Source: Pseudomonas sp. LD120 (GTDB lineage Bacteria; Pseudomonadota; Gammaproteobacteria; Pseudomonadales; Pseudomonadaceae). Taken from it: a stretch of DNA of 64,000 bases. The DNA lies in contig NZ_WVHL01000005.1 in the NCBI RefSeq assembly GCF_009861525.1, positions 620,001 to 684,000 on the forward strand, in the 5' to 3' direction. The notes under the pieces are model-generated. The model ran no database searches. It saw only the letters and a program-made list of their open reading frames with translations, and was not told the origin of the DNA. The first letter of the stretch is position 1, and every line of letters begins with the position of its first letter. Of this stretch, positions 43,754-51,753 are shown piece after piece. A program made the position numbers and the translations under genes.

Positions 43754-45436
43754 TCAGCGCACGCGCACGTAGGTGCCCGGTGCGGCCTCCATCGGCGGAT
43801 AGTTCTGATTGCCGAGGGTGGTCAGGGTTTCCCGTTGTGCCCCCGAATGCTCCTGGATCCAATCCAGCCATTCGCTCCACCAACTGCCGTCGACATGCTT
43901 GGCGTCGTAGTACCAAGCTCGTGGGTCGCCGCTGAGCTTGTGGTTCTCCACGTAGTTGGCTTTGGGGTTGTTTGGCGGGTTGAGAATGCTCTGCACATGC
44001 CCGCTGTTGGACAGCACAAAGCGCTTGGAACCGCCCAGTAGCAAGGTCGAGCGGTAAACCGCGTCCCAGGGCGTGATGTGATCGTTGATTCCGGCCACGC
44101 TGAAGCTGTCCAGCGTGACCTTCTGCAGGTCGATTGGCGTGCCGCAGACTTCCAGTCCGCCGACGTGGCTCAACGGGTTGTGCTTGAAGAAATCCAGCAG
44201 GTCCCCATGCAGGGCGGCCGGTAGCCGAGTGCTGTCGTTGTTCCAGTAGAGGATGTCGAAGGCCGGTGGTTCTTTGCCCAGCAAGTAGTTGTTGACCCAG
44301 TAGTTCCAGATCAGGTCGTTGGGGCGCATCCAGGCAAAGACCTTGGCCATGTCGCGGCCGTCCAGAACACCCTGCTGATACGAACGTCGCTTGGCCGCTT
44401 CCAGGGTTTTCTCGTCGGCGAACAGCGTGGCCGGGCTGTCCAGCTGGCTGTCCAGAAGACTCACCAGGTAAGTGGCGCTGGCGACCCGGCGCAGTTGCCG
44501 CTTGGCCTGCAGGTGCCCTTGCAGGGCGGCGATGGTCAGACCGCCGGCGCAGGCTCCCATCAGGTTCACTTCCCGGCTGCCGGTAATCGTCCGGGTGACA
44601 TTCAAGGCTTCCTCGGCGGCTTCGACGTAGCTCGACAGGCCCCACTCGCGATGGCGCACATCCGGGTTGCGCCAACTGACCATGAACACCTGCAGGCCGT
44701 TCTTCAGAGCGTACTGGACGAAGCTGTTATGTGGGCTGAGATCGAAGATGTAGTACTTGTTGATTTGTGGCGGCACGATCAGTAGCGGCTTGGCGTACTG
44801 CTTCTCGCTCATGGGGCTGTACTGGATCAGTTCCAGCAGTTCATTGCGAAACACCACCGAGCCCGGAGTCACCGCTAGGTTCTTACCGATTTCGAAGGCG
44901 TGCTTGGTCACCTGGCTGGGCAACCCATTGTTGTGCAGCAGGTCATCCAGCAGGTTGCCGATGCCACGCACCACGCTGTTGCCTCCGCTATTGAAGATCT
45001 CCTTGAGGGCCAGGGGATTGAGCAGGGTGTTGGAGGGAGACACCGCGTCGTTGAGCAGGGAGAAGGCAAAGTGCGCCCGAGCCCGGTCGTCCTCGCTCAT
45101 GCCGCTGTCGTCGATCCAGTGCCGAACCTGCTTTTGCCAGCTGAGGTAGGCCTGCAAGCCTCGTTTGTAAAAGGGGTTGAGGGTCCAGGCCGGGTCGGCG
45201 AATCGGTTGTCCTTGGGGCTGGGTTTATGCAGGGTTTCGCCGAGCAGCACGCGTCCCAACTGGCCGCCCAGGGCCAGGGTGTGACGGGCGCTGTGCAACG
45301 GGTTGCGCAAACTGTGGGCCGCCAGGCTGCGCAACGTCGAGAGCAGGTCCCGGCCGCGAAGACCGGTAATCGCGCTCTGCGCGTTGATGTATGCCGCAGG
45401 GGATGGCACCAAGCCCTGCGCGGGTTTGTCTTGCAT
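43754..45436 (-). CDS. phaC2: Class II PHA synthase 2
   Basis: 560 residues. It polymerises (R)-3-hydroxyacyl-CoA of 6-14 carbons. The lipase-like box is GACAGG with the catalytic Cys at residue 296; the Asp lies in VAGINDHITPW and the His in LSNSGHVQSILNPP. It is close in sequence to PhaC1 across the full length (KPLLIVPPQINKYYIFDLSP versus RPLLVVPPQINKFYVFDLSP). Between phaZ and phaD. Confidence 0.97.
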   Translation of the reverse strand: MQDKPAQGLVPSPAAYINAQSAITGLRGRDLLSTLRSLAAHSLRNPLHSARHTLALGGQLGRVLLGETLHKPSPKDNRFADPAWTLNPFYKRGLQAYLSWQKQVRHWIDDSGMSEDDRARAHFAFSLLNDAVSPSNTLLNPLALKEIFNSGGNSVVRGIGNLLDDLLHNNGLPSQVTKHAFEIGKNLAVTPGSVVFRNELLELIQYSPMSEKQYAKPLLIVPPQINKYYIFDLSPHNSFVQYALKNGLQVFMVSWRNPDVRHREWGLSSYVEAAEEALNVTRTITGSREVNLMGACAGGLTIAALQGHLQAKRQLRRVASATYLVSLLDSQLDSPATLFADEKTLEAAKRRSYQQGVLDGRDMAKVFAWMRPNDLIWNYWVNNYLLGKEPPAFDILYWNNDSTRLPAALHGDLLDFFKHNPLSHVGGLEVCGTPIDLQKVTLDSFSVAGINDHITPWDAVYRSTLLLGGSKRFVLSNSGHVQSILNPPNNPKANYVENHKLSGDPRAWYYDAKHVDGSWWSEWLDWIQEHSGAQRETLTTLGNQNYPPMEAAPGTYVRVR

Positions 45437-45544
45437 GAGTCAACACTCCTTCGTCAAACCACTAACAAGCAGACCAATCCAAGACAGACAACATAGTCGG
45501 TCCTGGCCCTTCTCGCGCGCGACGATCCTGTCGACAGAGTTGTT

Positions 45545-46405
45545 TTATTTCGTAGGGTGCAACGGCAGTGGGTGCGGATGCATCACCGCCCGTTGCCGTT
45601 CTTCCTGGAGGAACTTCATGATGATTGGGGCAACGGCTTCGGCCCGGGTGATCAGGAACAGGTGGCCGTCGTCGATGATGTGCAGTTGGGCGTTGGGAAT
45701 TCGCCAGGCCAGCATGCGCATGTTGATCAAGGGAATCAGCGGGTCGTCGTCACCGGCCAGTACCAGGGTTGGCTGATGGATCTTGTGTAGCCAATGAATG
45801 CTGGTCCAGCCCACGCCTGCAAACAGTTGCCAGTAGTAACCCAGCTTGCCGGCCGAGCGCACCTTGGCCGCGTGCTCGGCGGCCAGGTTCGGGTCACGGC
45901 GGAAAGAGCCGCCGTAAATCAGCGGCGCAATGCGCATGACGTGGGAGGGCTGCACGTAGCGCCGGGGACTGGCCATCATCATCAGCACTTTGGGTTTGCC
46001 TGGCACCATGAAGGCGCCGGCGGCGGTGGCGGCCAGCACCAGCTTTTTGCAGCGCTCGGGATAGTCATAGGCGAACTGTTGAGCCAGCGCTCCACCCCAG
46101 GACACGCCCACCGCGTTGACCTGGCCGTAGTCGAGGTAATCGAGCATGCGCGCTGTCAGTTTGGCCAGCCCGGGAAATCGATAAGGCCGACTGGGCGTCG
46201 AGGAGCCGCCTACGCCGGGGACATCAAAGGCGATGACCTCCAAGTCCGGGTCCAGCGCCTGAATGAAGGGAAACACCAGCTCCAGGTTGGCGCCGATGCC
46301 GTTGAAAATCAGCAGCGGCGTCAAGTGAGGCTTGCCGGGGCGTACTGCGGTGCGGATGGACTGACCATCCAGGTCGACGGTACGGAAGATGAACGAGTGT
46401 GGCAT
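45545..46405 (-). CDS. phaZ: Intracellular medium-chain PHA depolymerase
   Basis: 286 residues. An alpha/beta hydrolase that releases hydroxy fatty acids from granules. The nucleophile is Ser102 in GVSWGG, the Asp is in AGDDDPLIP and the His in IIDDGHLF. The short N-terminus (MPHSFIFRTVDLDGQSIRTAV) is typical. It sits between the two synthase genes, as in all class II loci. Confidence 0.96.
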   Translation of the reverse strand: MPHSFIFRTVDLDGQSIRTAVRPGKPHLTPLLIFNGIGANLELVFPFIQALDPDLEVIAFDVPGVGGSSTPSRPYRFPGLAKLTARMLDYLDYGQVNAVGVSWGGALAQQFAYDYPERCKKLVLAATAAGAFMVPGKPKVLMMMASPRRYVQPSHVMRIAPLIYGGSFRRDPNLAAEHAAKVRSAGKLGYYWQLFAGVGWTSIHWLHKIHQPTLVLAGDDDPLIPLINMRMLAWRIPNAQLHIIDDGHLFLITRAEAVAPIIMKFLQEERQRAVMHPHPLPLHPTK

Positions 46406-46536
46406 GCCGTAGCCCTTTGAATTGAACCGTAGGAGGTGCTGTCCCGGGCACTTTCCGGATTATCTGAGGCCAGGCCTCGTATTAAGAATAGGGCTTGGCG
46501 GCACTTTCTGACGCCGCATGGATCAAGACGCGGACC

Positions 46537-48216
46537 TTAGCGCTCATGGACATAGGTCCCCGGCGCTGCCTCGGCGGCTGGATGTTTTTTGTTGCCCAGT
46601 ACCTGCGGCGCCGGTTTCAGTTCGCCCGAGCGCTCCGCCTGCCAGGCCTGCCAGTGCAACCACCAGGAATCGGTGTGCTTGACCGAATCTTCTTGCCACT
46701 GGTCAGGGCAGGCCGGGATCTCGGTGCTGGTCATGTAACGCGCTTTGGGGTTGCCCGGTGGATTCAGGATGCTCTGGATGTGGCCGCTGCTGGACAACAC
46801 GAATTCAACCTTGCCGCCGAACAGCTGCGCCGACTTGTAGCAGGACTTCCACGGGGTGATGTGATCATTGGTGCCGGCCAGGGAAAAGATATCGGCCGTC
46901 ACCTGTTTCAGGTCAATCGGCGTGCCGCACACTTCCAGTGCATTGGCTCGAACCAGTGGATTGTTTTTGAACATTTCGATCAGGTCGCCGTGGAACGCGG
47001 CGGGCAGGCGGGTGGTGTCGTTGTTCCAGAACAGGATGTCGAACACCGGTGGTTCGTTGCCCAGCAGGTAGTTGTTGACCCAGTAGTTCCAGATCAGATC
47101 GTTGGGGCGCATCCAGGCAAACACCTTGGCCATGTCGCGACCTTCGAGCACCCCGGCCTGGTAGGAGTGGCGCTTGGCCGCTTCCAGGGTTTGCTCGTCG
47201 ACGAACAGCGCCACCTGGGTATCCAGGGTGGTGTCGAGCACGCTGACCAGCAGGGTCAGGGCGTTGACCTTCTTTTGCCCTAGAGCGGCGTAGTGGCCCA
47301 GCAGCGCGGTGCAGGTAATGCCTCCGGAGCAGGCGCCGAGCATGTTGACGTCCTTGCTGCCAGTGATCGCGGTGACCACATCGACTGCTTCTTTGAGGGC
47401 TTCGATGTAGGTGGACAGGCCCCATTCCCGTTGTGCCTTGGTGGGGTTGCGCCAACTGACGATGAACGTCTGTACGTTGTTGCGCAGGCAAAAGCGCGCC
47501 AGGCTCTTGTCCGGGCTGAGGTCGAAGACATAGAACTTGTTGATCTGGGGGGGGACCACCAGCAGCGGGCGCTCATGCACCTGCTCGGTGATCGGCCGGT
47601 ACTGGATCAGTTCCAATACATCATTGCGAAACACCACTGCACCTTCGCTGGTGCCGAGGTTTTTGCCGACCTCAAAGGCGTCCATGTTGACCTGGCTGGG
47701 CATGCCACCGTTGTGTACCAGATCCTTGGCCAGGTGAGACAGGCCATCCAGCAGGCTCTTGCCGCCGGTCTCAAAGAAACGTTTGACTGCGGCGGGGTTG
47801 GCGGCGCTATTGGTTGGGGCCATGGCTTCGGTCATCAGGTTGATCACGAAGTGCCCGCGGCTGATGTCCTGGGCGGACAGGCTGCTGTCGTCGATCCAGT
47901 CATGGAGCTCTTTGCGCCATGCCAGGTAGGTTTGCAGATAGCGTTTGTACAGCGGGTTCTGACTCCAGGCCGGATCATTGAAACGACGATCGTCGCTTTC
48001 CGGTTGCAGGGCCGACTTGCCGAACATCACGTCCTTGAGTTCCAGGCCGAAGTGGGCGACGTGTTTGACACTGTGGATGGGTTGTTTGATGGCCTGGGTG
48101 AGCACCATGCGAGCAGAGGTAAGCAGATCCTTTCTACGCAAGCCAATGACCGGATTGAGCCCCAGGGTGTTTTCCGAGGCTTGGCGTTTTAGGTCATCGT
48201 TATTTTTGTTACTCAT
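46537..48216 (-). CDS. phaC1: Class II PHA synthase 1
   Basis: 559 residues. The main polymerase for medium-chain PHA. Cys296 lies in GACSGG; Asp is in LAGTNDHITPW and His in LSSSGHIQSILNPP. N-terminal ~80 residues are the variable granule/partner region. The first gene of phaC1-phaZ-phaC2-phaD; a 257-bp upstream gap holds regulatory palindromes. Confidence 0.97.
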   Translation of the reverse strand: MSNKNNDDLKRQASENTLGLNPVIGLRRKDLLTSARMVLTQAIKQPIHSVKHVAHFGLELKDVMFGKSALQPESDDRRFNDPAWSQNPLYKRYLQTYLAWRKELHDWIDDSSLSAQDISRGHFVINLMTEAMAPTNSAANPAAVKRFFETGGKSLLDGLSHLAKDLVHNGGMPSQVNMDAFEVGKNLGTSEGAVVFRNDVLELIQYRPITEQVHERPLLVVPPQINKFYVFDLSPDKSLARFCLRNNVQTFIVSWRNPTKAQREWGLSTYIEALKEAVDVVTAITGSKDVNMLGACSGGITCTALLGHYAALGQKKVNALTLLVSVLDTTLDTQVALFVDEQTLEAAKRHSYQAGVLEGRDMAKVFAWMRPNDLIWNYWVNNYLLGNEPPVFDILFWNNDTTRLPAAFHGDLIEMFKNNPLVRANALEVCGTPIDLKQVTADIFSLAGTNDHITPWKSCYKSAQLFGGKVEFVLSSSGHIQSILNPPGNPKARYMTSTEIPACPDQWQEDSVKHTDSWWLHWQAWQAERSGELKPAPQVLGNKKHPAAEAAPGTYVHER

Positions 48217-48253
48217 CTACGACGCTCCATTGTCCTGAGACGAGTACCGGACC

Positions 48254-48361
48254 TGCTGTGCAGTCACACAGCACGATGCCAGGTACTACTGTTCGGGTGA
48301 CCGATAATTGCGCACCGCTGCTTTTTAGTTCAGAAAGCTCTGCAGGGAACTGGCCAGTTCC
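48254..48361. promoter_or_regulatory. Palindromes upstream of phaC1
   Basis: GGAACTGGCCAGTTCC (48346-48361) is a perfect 16-bp palindrome about 130 bases upstream of the phaC1 start. A second inverted repeat, TGCTGTG (48254-48260) with CACAGCA (48267-48273), lies ~40 bases before the start, in the likely leader. The first has the size and symmetry of a dimeric regulator site. No copy is found before phaI, so it may not be the PhaD site. No gene in 48217-48473. Confidence 0.5.
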
Positions 48362-48473
48362 ATTGGTTACCCGAGTTTAATTTTTTTCGCAAGCAGGCCA
48401 TTCATTGGCCATACAGCCGTGCATTCAAACAGATGAAATTAGAAAATGCCCTCTAAACAGCCGAAGGTCTGAA

Positions 48474-48851
48474 CTAGAGCATCAGCTTGACCACGGACTC
48501 ATTCGGATCGCGGGATTTTCCGGCGGCTTTGAGTTCCGCCAGATAATCGCTCCACAGCGTGTCTTGGCGCAGGGCTAACTGATACAGGTAGTCCCAGGTG
48601 AACAAGCCGCTGTCATGGCCGTCGTCGAAGGTCAGTTTCAGCGCGTACTGACCAGCGGCTTCGACCTTGCTCAGGCCGACGCCGAGCTTGCCGAATTGCA
48701 GGATGGGTTTGCCATGGCCCTGGACCTCGGCGGAGGGGGAGTGCACGCGCAAGAACTCGGCGGGCAGGTGGTAGACCTCGTCCGGCCCGTAGGTCAGGGT
48801 CAGGGTTTTCGAGGCCTTGTGCAGATTGATGCCGGTGGGGAGTTTAGTCAT
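48474..48851 (-). CDS. DUF971 (gamma-butyrobetaine hydroxylase-like N-terminal) domain protein
   Basis: 125 residues. TGINLHKASKTLTLTYGPDEVYHLPAEFLRVHSPSAEVQGHG and DDGHDSGLFTWDYLYQLALRQ are diagnostic of DUF971, which often has a zinc-binding or partner-docking role (in some bacteria near ApbC/Mrp-type iron-sulfur proteins). Stand-alone here, as in other pseudomonads. It follows hslU at 79 bp on the same strand. Confidence 0.88.
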   Translation of the reverse strand: MTKLPTGINLHKASKTLTLTYGPDEVYHLPAEFLRVHSPSAEVQGHGKPILQFGKLGVGLSKVEAAGQYALKLTFDDGHDSGLFTWDYLYQLALRQDTLWSDYLAELKAAGKSRDPNESVVKLML

Positions 48852-48856
48852 GGAGG

Positions 48857-48930
48857 CAGCTTAAAGCTGCACGCTACAAGCTACAAGATGACCGCGATCA
48901 ACTTGCAGCTTGAGGCTTGCCGCTTGTTGC
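48857..48930. repeat. Imperfect inverted repeat between hslU and the DUF971 gene
   Basis: Repeated CTTG(C/T)AGCTTG-type units in opposite orientation (complement of 48870-48885 and 48903-48918) pair to form a long imperfect hairpin. Such AAGCTTGAAGCTTGCAG-like repeats are widespread between Pseudomonas genes. It ends at the hslU stop. Confidence 0.55.
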
Positions 48931-50268
48931 TTAAAGGATGTAGCGGGACAGATCTTCGTTCTGCGCCAACTCGCCCAAGTGGCTGTTGACGTAGGCAGCG
49001 TCGATGCGGATCGGTGTTTCGCTGTGAGCGCTGGCCAGGTCGCCGGCGCTGAACGACACCTCTTCCAGCAGGCGCTCAAGCAAGGTGTGCAGGCGGCGCG
49101 CACCGATGTTCTCGGTCTTCTCGTTAACCTGCCAGGCGATTTCCGCCAGACGCTTGATGCCATCGGGCAGGAACTCGATGCTCAAGCCTTCGGTCTTGAG
49201 CAGCTCGCGGTATTGCTCGGTCAGGGAGGCGTGCGGCTCGCTGAGGATGCGCTCGAAGTCTTCTGGTGACAGCGCCTTGAGTTCCACGCGAATCGGCAGC
49301 CGGCCTTGCAGTTCCGGCACCAGGTCGCTGGGCTTGCTCAGGTGGAAGGCGCCGGAGGCAATGAACAGAATGTGATCGGTCTTGACCATGCCCAGCTTGG
49401 TGTTGACTGTGCAACCTTCGATCAGGGGCAGCAGGTCGCGTTGTACGCCTTCACGGGACACGTCGACGCCGCCGGAGTTGCCACGCTTGGCGACTTTGTC
49501 GATCTCGTCGATAAACACGATGCCGTGTTGCTCGACCGCTTCCAGGGCCTTGGCTTTGAGCTCTTCGTCATTGACCAGGCGGCTGGCTTCTTCATCGCGC
49601 ACCAGCTTTAGCGCTTCCTTGACCTTGAGCTTGCGGCTCTTGCGCTTGCCCTTGCCCATGTTGGCGAACAGGCTTTGCAATTGGTTGGTCATTTCTTCCA
49701 TGCCCGGTGGCGCGGAAATGTCGATGCCGGTGACTTCTGCCACTTCGATCTCGATTTCCTTGTCATCCAGCTGGCCTTCGCGCAGGCGCTTGCGGAACAG
49801 CTGCCGGGTGTTGGAGTCCTGGGAGGGCGCTTCATCGCTGTTGAAGCCCATGCGCGCGGGCGGCAGCAGGGCATCGAGGATGCGCTCTTCGGCGGCATCT
49901 TCGGCACGATGGCGAACGCGGATCATTTCCTGTTCGCGGAACATTTTGATCGCCGCGTCGGCCAGGTCGCGAATGATCGATTCAACGTCACGGCCAACGT
50001 AGCCGACTTCGGTGAACTTGGTGGCTTCGACCTTGATGAACGGGGCATTGGCCAGTTTGGCCAGGCGCCGGGCGATTTCGGTCTTGCCGACACCGGTAGG
50101 GCCGATCATCAGGATGTTCTTGGGGGTTACTTCAACGCGCAGCTCCGCCGGCAGTTGCATGCGGCGCCAGCGGTTACGCAGGGCGATAGCGACGGCGCGC
50201 TTGGCATCGTCCTGGCCGATGATATGGCGGTTGAGTTCGTGGACGATTTCGCGGGGTGTCATGGACAT
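48931..50268 (-). CDS. hslU: ATP-dependent protease ATPase subunit HslU
   Basis: 445 residues. AAA+ unfoldase of the HslVU (ClpQY) protease. Walker A is GPTGVGKTE (~57-65) and Walker B IVFIDEIDK; the inserted I-domain is ~110-240. Sensor 2 is in NIGARRLHTLLERLLEE, and the C-terminal ...LSRYIL docks in HslV. hslV precedes it by 57 bp. Confidence 0.98.
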   Translation of the reverse strand: MSMTPREIVHELNRHIIGQDDAKRAVAIALRNRWRRMQLPAELRVEVTPKNILMIGPTGVGKTEIARRLAKLANAPFIKVEATKFTEVGYVGRDVESIIRDLADAAIKMFREQEMIRVRHRAEDAAEERILDALLPPARMGFNSDEAPSQDSNTRQLFRKRLREGQLDDKEIEIEVAEVTGIDISAPPGMEEMTNQLQSLFANMGKGKRKSRKLKVKEALKLVRDEEASRLVNDEELKAKALEAVEQHGIVFIDEIDKVAKRGNSGGVDVSREGVQRDLLPLIEGCTVNTKLGMVKTDHILFIASGAFHLSKPSDLVPELQGRLPIRVELKALSPEDFERILSEPHASLTEQYRELLKTEGLSIEFLPDGIKRLAEIAWQVNEKTENIGARRLHTLLERLLEEVSFSAGDLASAHSETPIRIDAAYVNSHLGELAQNEDLSRYIL

Positions 50269-50325
50269 AGTAATTGGCGGTCCTCAAGCAAGAATGAATG
50301 CCGTAGCGCTAGCGCTGAAACAGGC

Positions 50326-50856
50326 TTATTCCGCGAGATCCTGCTCCTCGATGGTTTGAGTGTGGTTGGTGAATACACAGATGTCACCGGCGATACCCAG
50401 AGCGGTTTCGACGATCTCACGGGCCGACAGGTCGGTTTTTTTCAGCAGCGCGCTGGCAGCGGCCTGGGCGTAGGCGCCGCCGGAACCCATGGCGATCAGA
50501 CCGTCTTCGGGTTCAACCACGTCGCCGTTACCGGTAATGATCAAGGAGGCGTCCTTGTTGGCTACGGCCAGCATGGCTTCCAGGCGGCTGAGGGAGCGAT
50601 CGGTGCGCCATTCTTTGGCCAGTTCGACAGCGGCTCGAATCAGGTGGCCTTGGTGCTTCTCCAGCTGTCCTTCAAAACGTTCGAACAGGGTGAAGGCGTC
50701 AGCGGTGGCTCCGGCGAAGCCGGCGATGACCTGACCGTGATACAGGCGACGGACTTTTTTCGCGTTGCCTTTCATCACGGTGTTGCCGAGAGAAACCTGG
50801 CCGTCGCCGCCCATGACGACTTTGCCGTGACGGCGGACTGAAACGATGGTGGTCAA
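50326..50856 (-). CDS. hslV: ATP-dependent protease peptidase subunit HslV
   Basis: 176 residues from the TTG at 50856. The start is decided by chemistry: HslV is an N-terminal threonine hydrolase, and only this start exposes Thr1 (TTIVSVRR) after Met removal; the in-frame GTG at 50871 would add METPP. GGAG precedes the TTG by 8 bases. Other marks are VMGGDGQVSLG, GFAGATADAFTLFERFE and AIGSGG-type (LIAMGSGGAYAQAAA). It forms a double hexamer capped by HslU. Confidence 0.96.
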   Translation of the reverse strand: MTTIVSVRRHGKVVMGGDGQVSLGNTVMKGNAKKVRRLYHGQVIAGFAGATADAFTLFERFEGQLEKHQGHLIRAAVELAKEWRTDRSLSRLEAMLAVANKDASLIITGNGDVVEPEDGLIAMGSGGAYAQAAASALLKKTDLSAREIVETALGIAGDICVFTNHTQTIEEQDLAE

Positions 50857-50959
50857 AGGGGGAGTCTCCACGCAGCGGGGCGAAAGTGCCCTGATGAAAA
50901 CTCATATGGGGGTGGTGTGAGGTTTTTCAACTGCGCGGTAGCGAGAGAGACGAGCGGTG

Positions 50960-50984
50960 GGCGGGGTGCCAGAGACACCCCGCC
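50960..50984. terminator. Strong hairpin between the SPOR gene and hslV
   Basis: GGCGGGGTG (50960-50968) and CACCCCGCC (50976-50984) form a 9-bp stem with a 7-base loop. No T-tract follows on either strand, so termination after the SPOR-gene transcript is possible but unproven; a REP-like GGGAGCACGCTCCC lies close by at 51017. Confidence 0.5.
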
Positions 50985-51044
50985 TGCGTGCTTCGGGGCG
51001 GTTTTGCAGCCCAGCGGGAGCACGCTCCCTGGTCGCAGGTCGGC

Positions 51045-51752
51045 TTAGCGGTTCTGGCGCTGTTGTAACAGCAGGTTGCTGAAGCCAGCGCCTGCCAGTT
51101 GTTTTTGCGCCACGGTCAGTTGTTCACGATTGCTGAACGGCCCCACCAATACCCGGTACCAGGTTTCGTCTTTCACCGTGCCGGATTCGACCGCAACCGA
51201 CTGGCCCAGCAGGATGATCTGCGCGCGGACTTTGTCAGCATCGGCCTCCTTGCGGAACGAGCCGGCCTGGAGGAAGAACTTGGTCACGGGAGCGGCCTTG
51301 GCCACAGGCGGTGCGGGGGGCGGAGTGATGCCGGCCAGGGCCGCCTGGGCCCGAGCGGTGTCGATCTTCGCGGCTTCCGCAGGTGTTACCGGGGTCGTCG
51401 GCACCGTAGGTACTTGCGGTGTCGGCGGGTTTTTTTCCGGTACCGCCTCAGGCGGCACAATCACCTCCGACTCCGGCAGCAGGGTGTAGAAGTCGTATTT
51501 GGGCTTCACCGGTTGCTGCGGACTCGGCGGGGTTTTGTTGGCCTCGGCGATCTTGCTGGCTTTGTGTTGTTCGATTTTTTCGCGTTTGACGCTGTCGCCG
51601 CCTTTACCTGGTTCGAGCTTCATCAGAAACACGATGAAGCCGCCAATGGTCAGGCCGATGACCAGCCATAACCAGCCCGGAATCGGCTGTTTGGCCGGGG
51701 CCTGGTAACGACTGGCGCCACGCTTGGGTGCAGGTTTTTTCTTGGCAGCCAA
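51045..51752 (-). CDS. SPOR domain membrane protein
   Basis: 235 residues. A basic cytoplasmic N-terminus (MAAKKKPAPKRGASRYQ), one span at ~26-44 (WLWLVIGLTIGGFIVFLM), a Pro-rich periplasmic linker, and a C-terminal SPOR domain (TKFFLQAGSFRKEADADKVRAQI, YRVLVGPFSNREQ). SPOR domains bind septal denuded peptidoglycan. The layout is that of FtsN-type division proteins, and the gene downstream of argS is often named ftsN-like. Two bases separate it from argS. Confidence 0.85.
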   Translation of the reverse strand: MAAKKKPAPKRGASRYQAPAKQPIPGWLWLVIGLTIGGFIVFLMKLEPGKGGDSVKREKIEQHKASKIAEANKTPPSPQQPVKPKYDFYTLLPESEVIVPPEAVPEKNPPTPQVPTVPTTPVTPAEAAKIDTARAQAALAGITPPPAPPVAKAAPVTKFFLQAGSFRKEADADKVRAQIILLGQSVAVESGTVKDETWYRVLVGPFSNREQLTVAQKQLAGAGFSNLLLQQRQNR

Positions 51753-51753
51753 C

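Noticed and set aside
43754..48216. Two PHA synthase genes as a recent tandem duplication
   Set aside because: phaC1-phaZ-phaC2 is the standard class II arrangement and the two proteins differ throughout.
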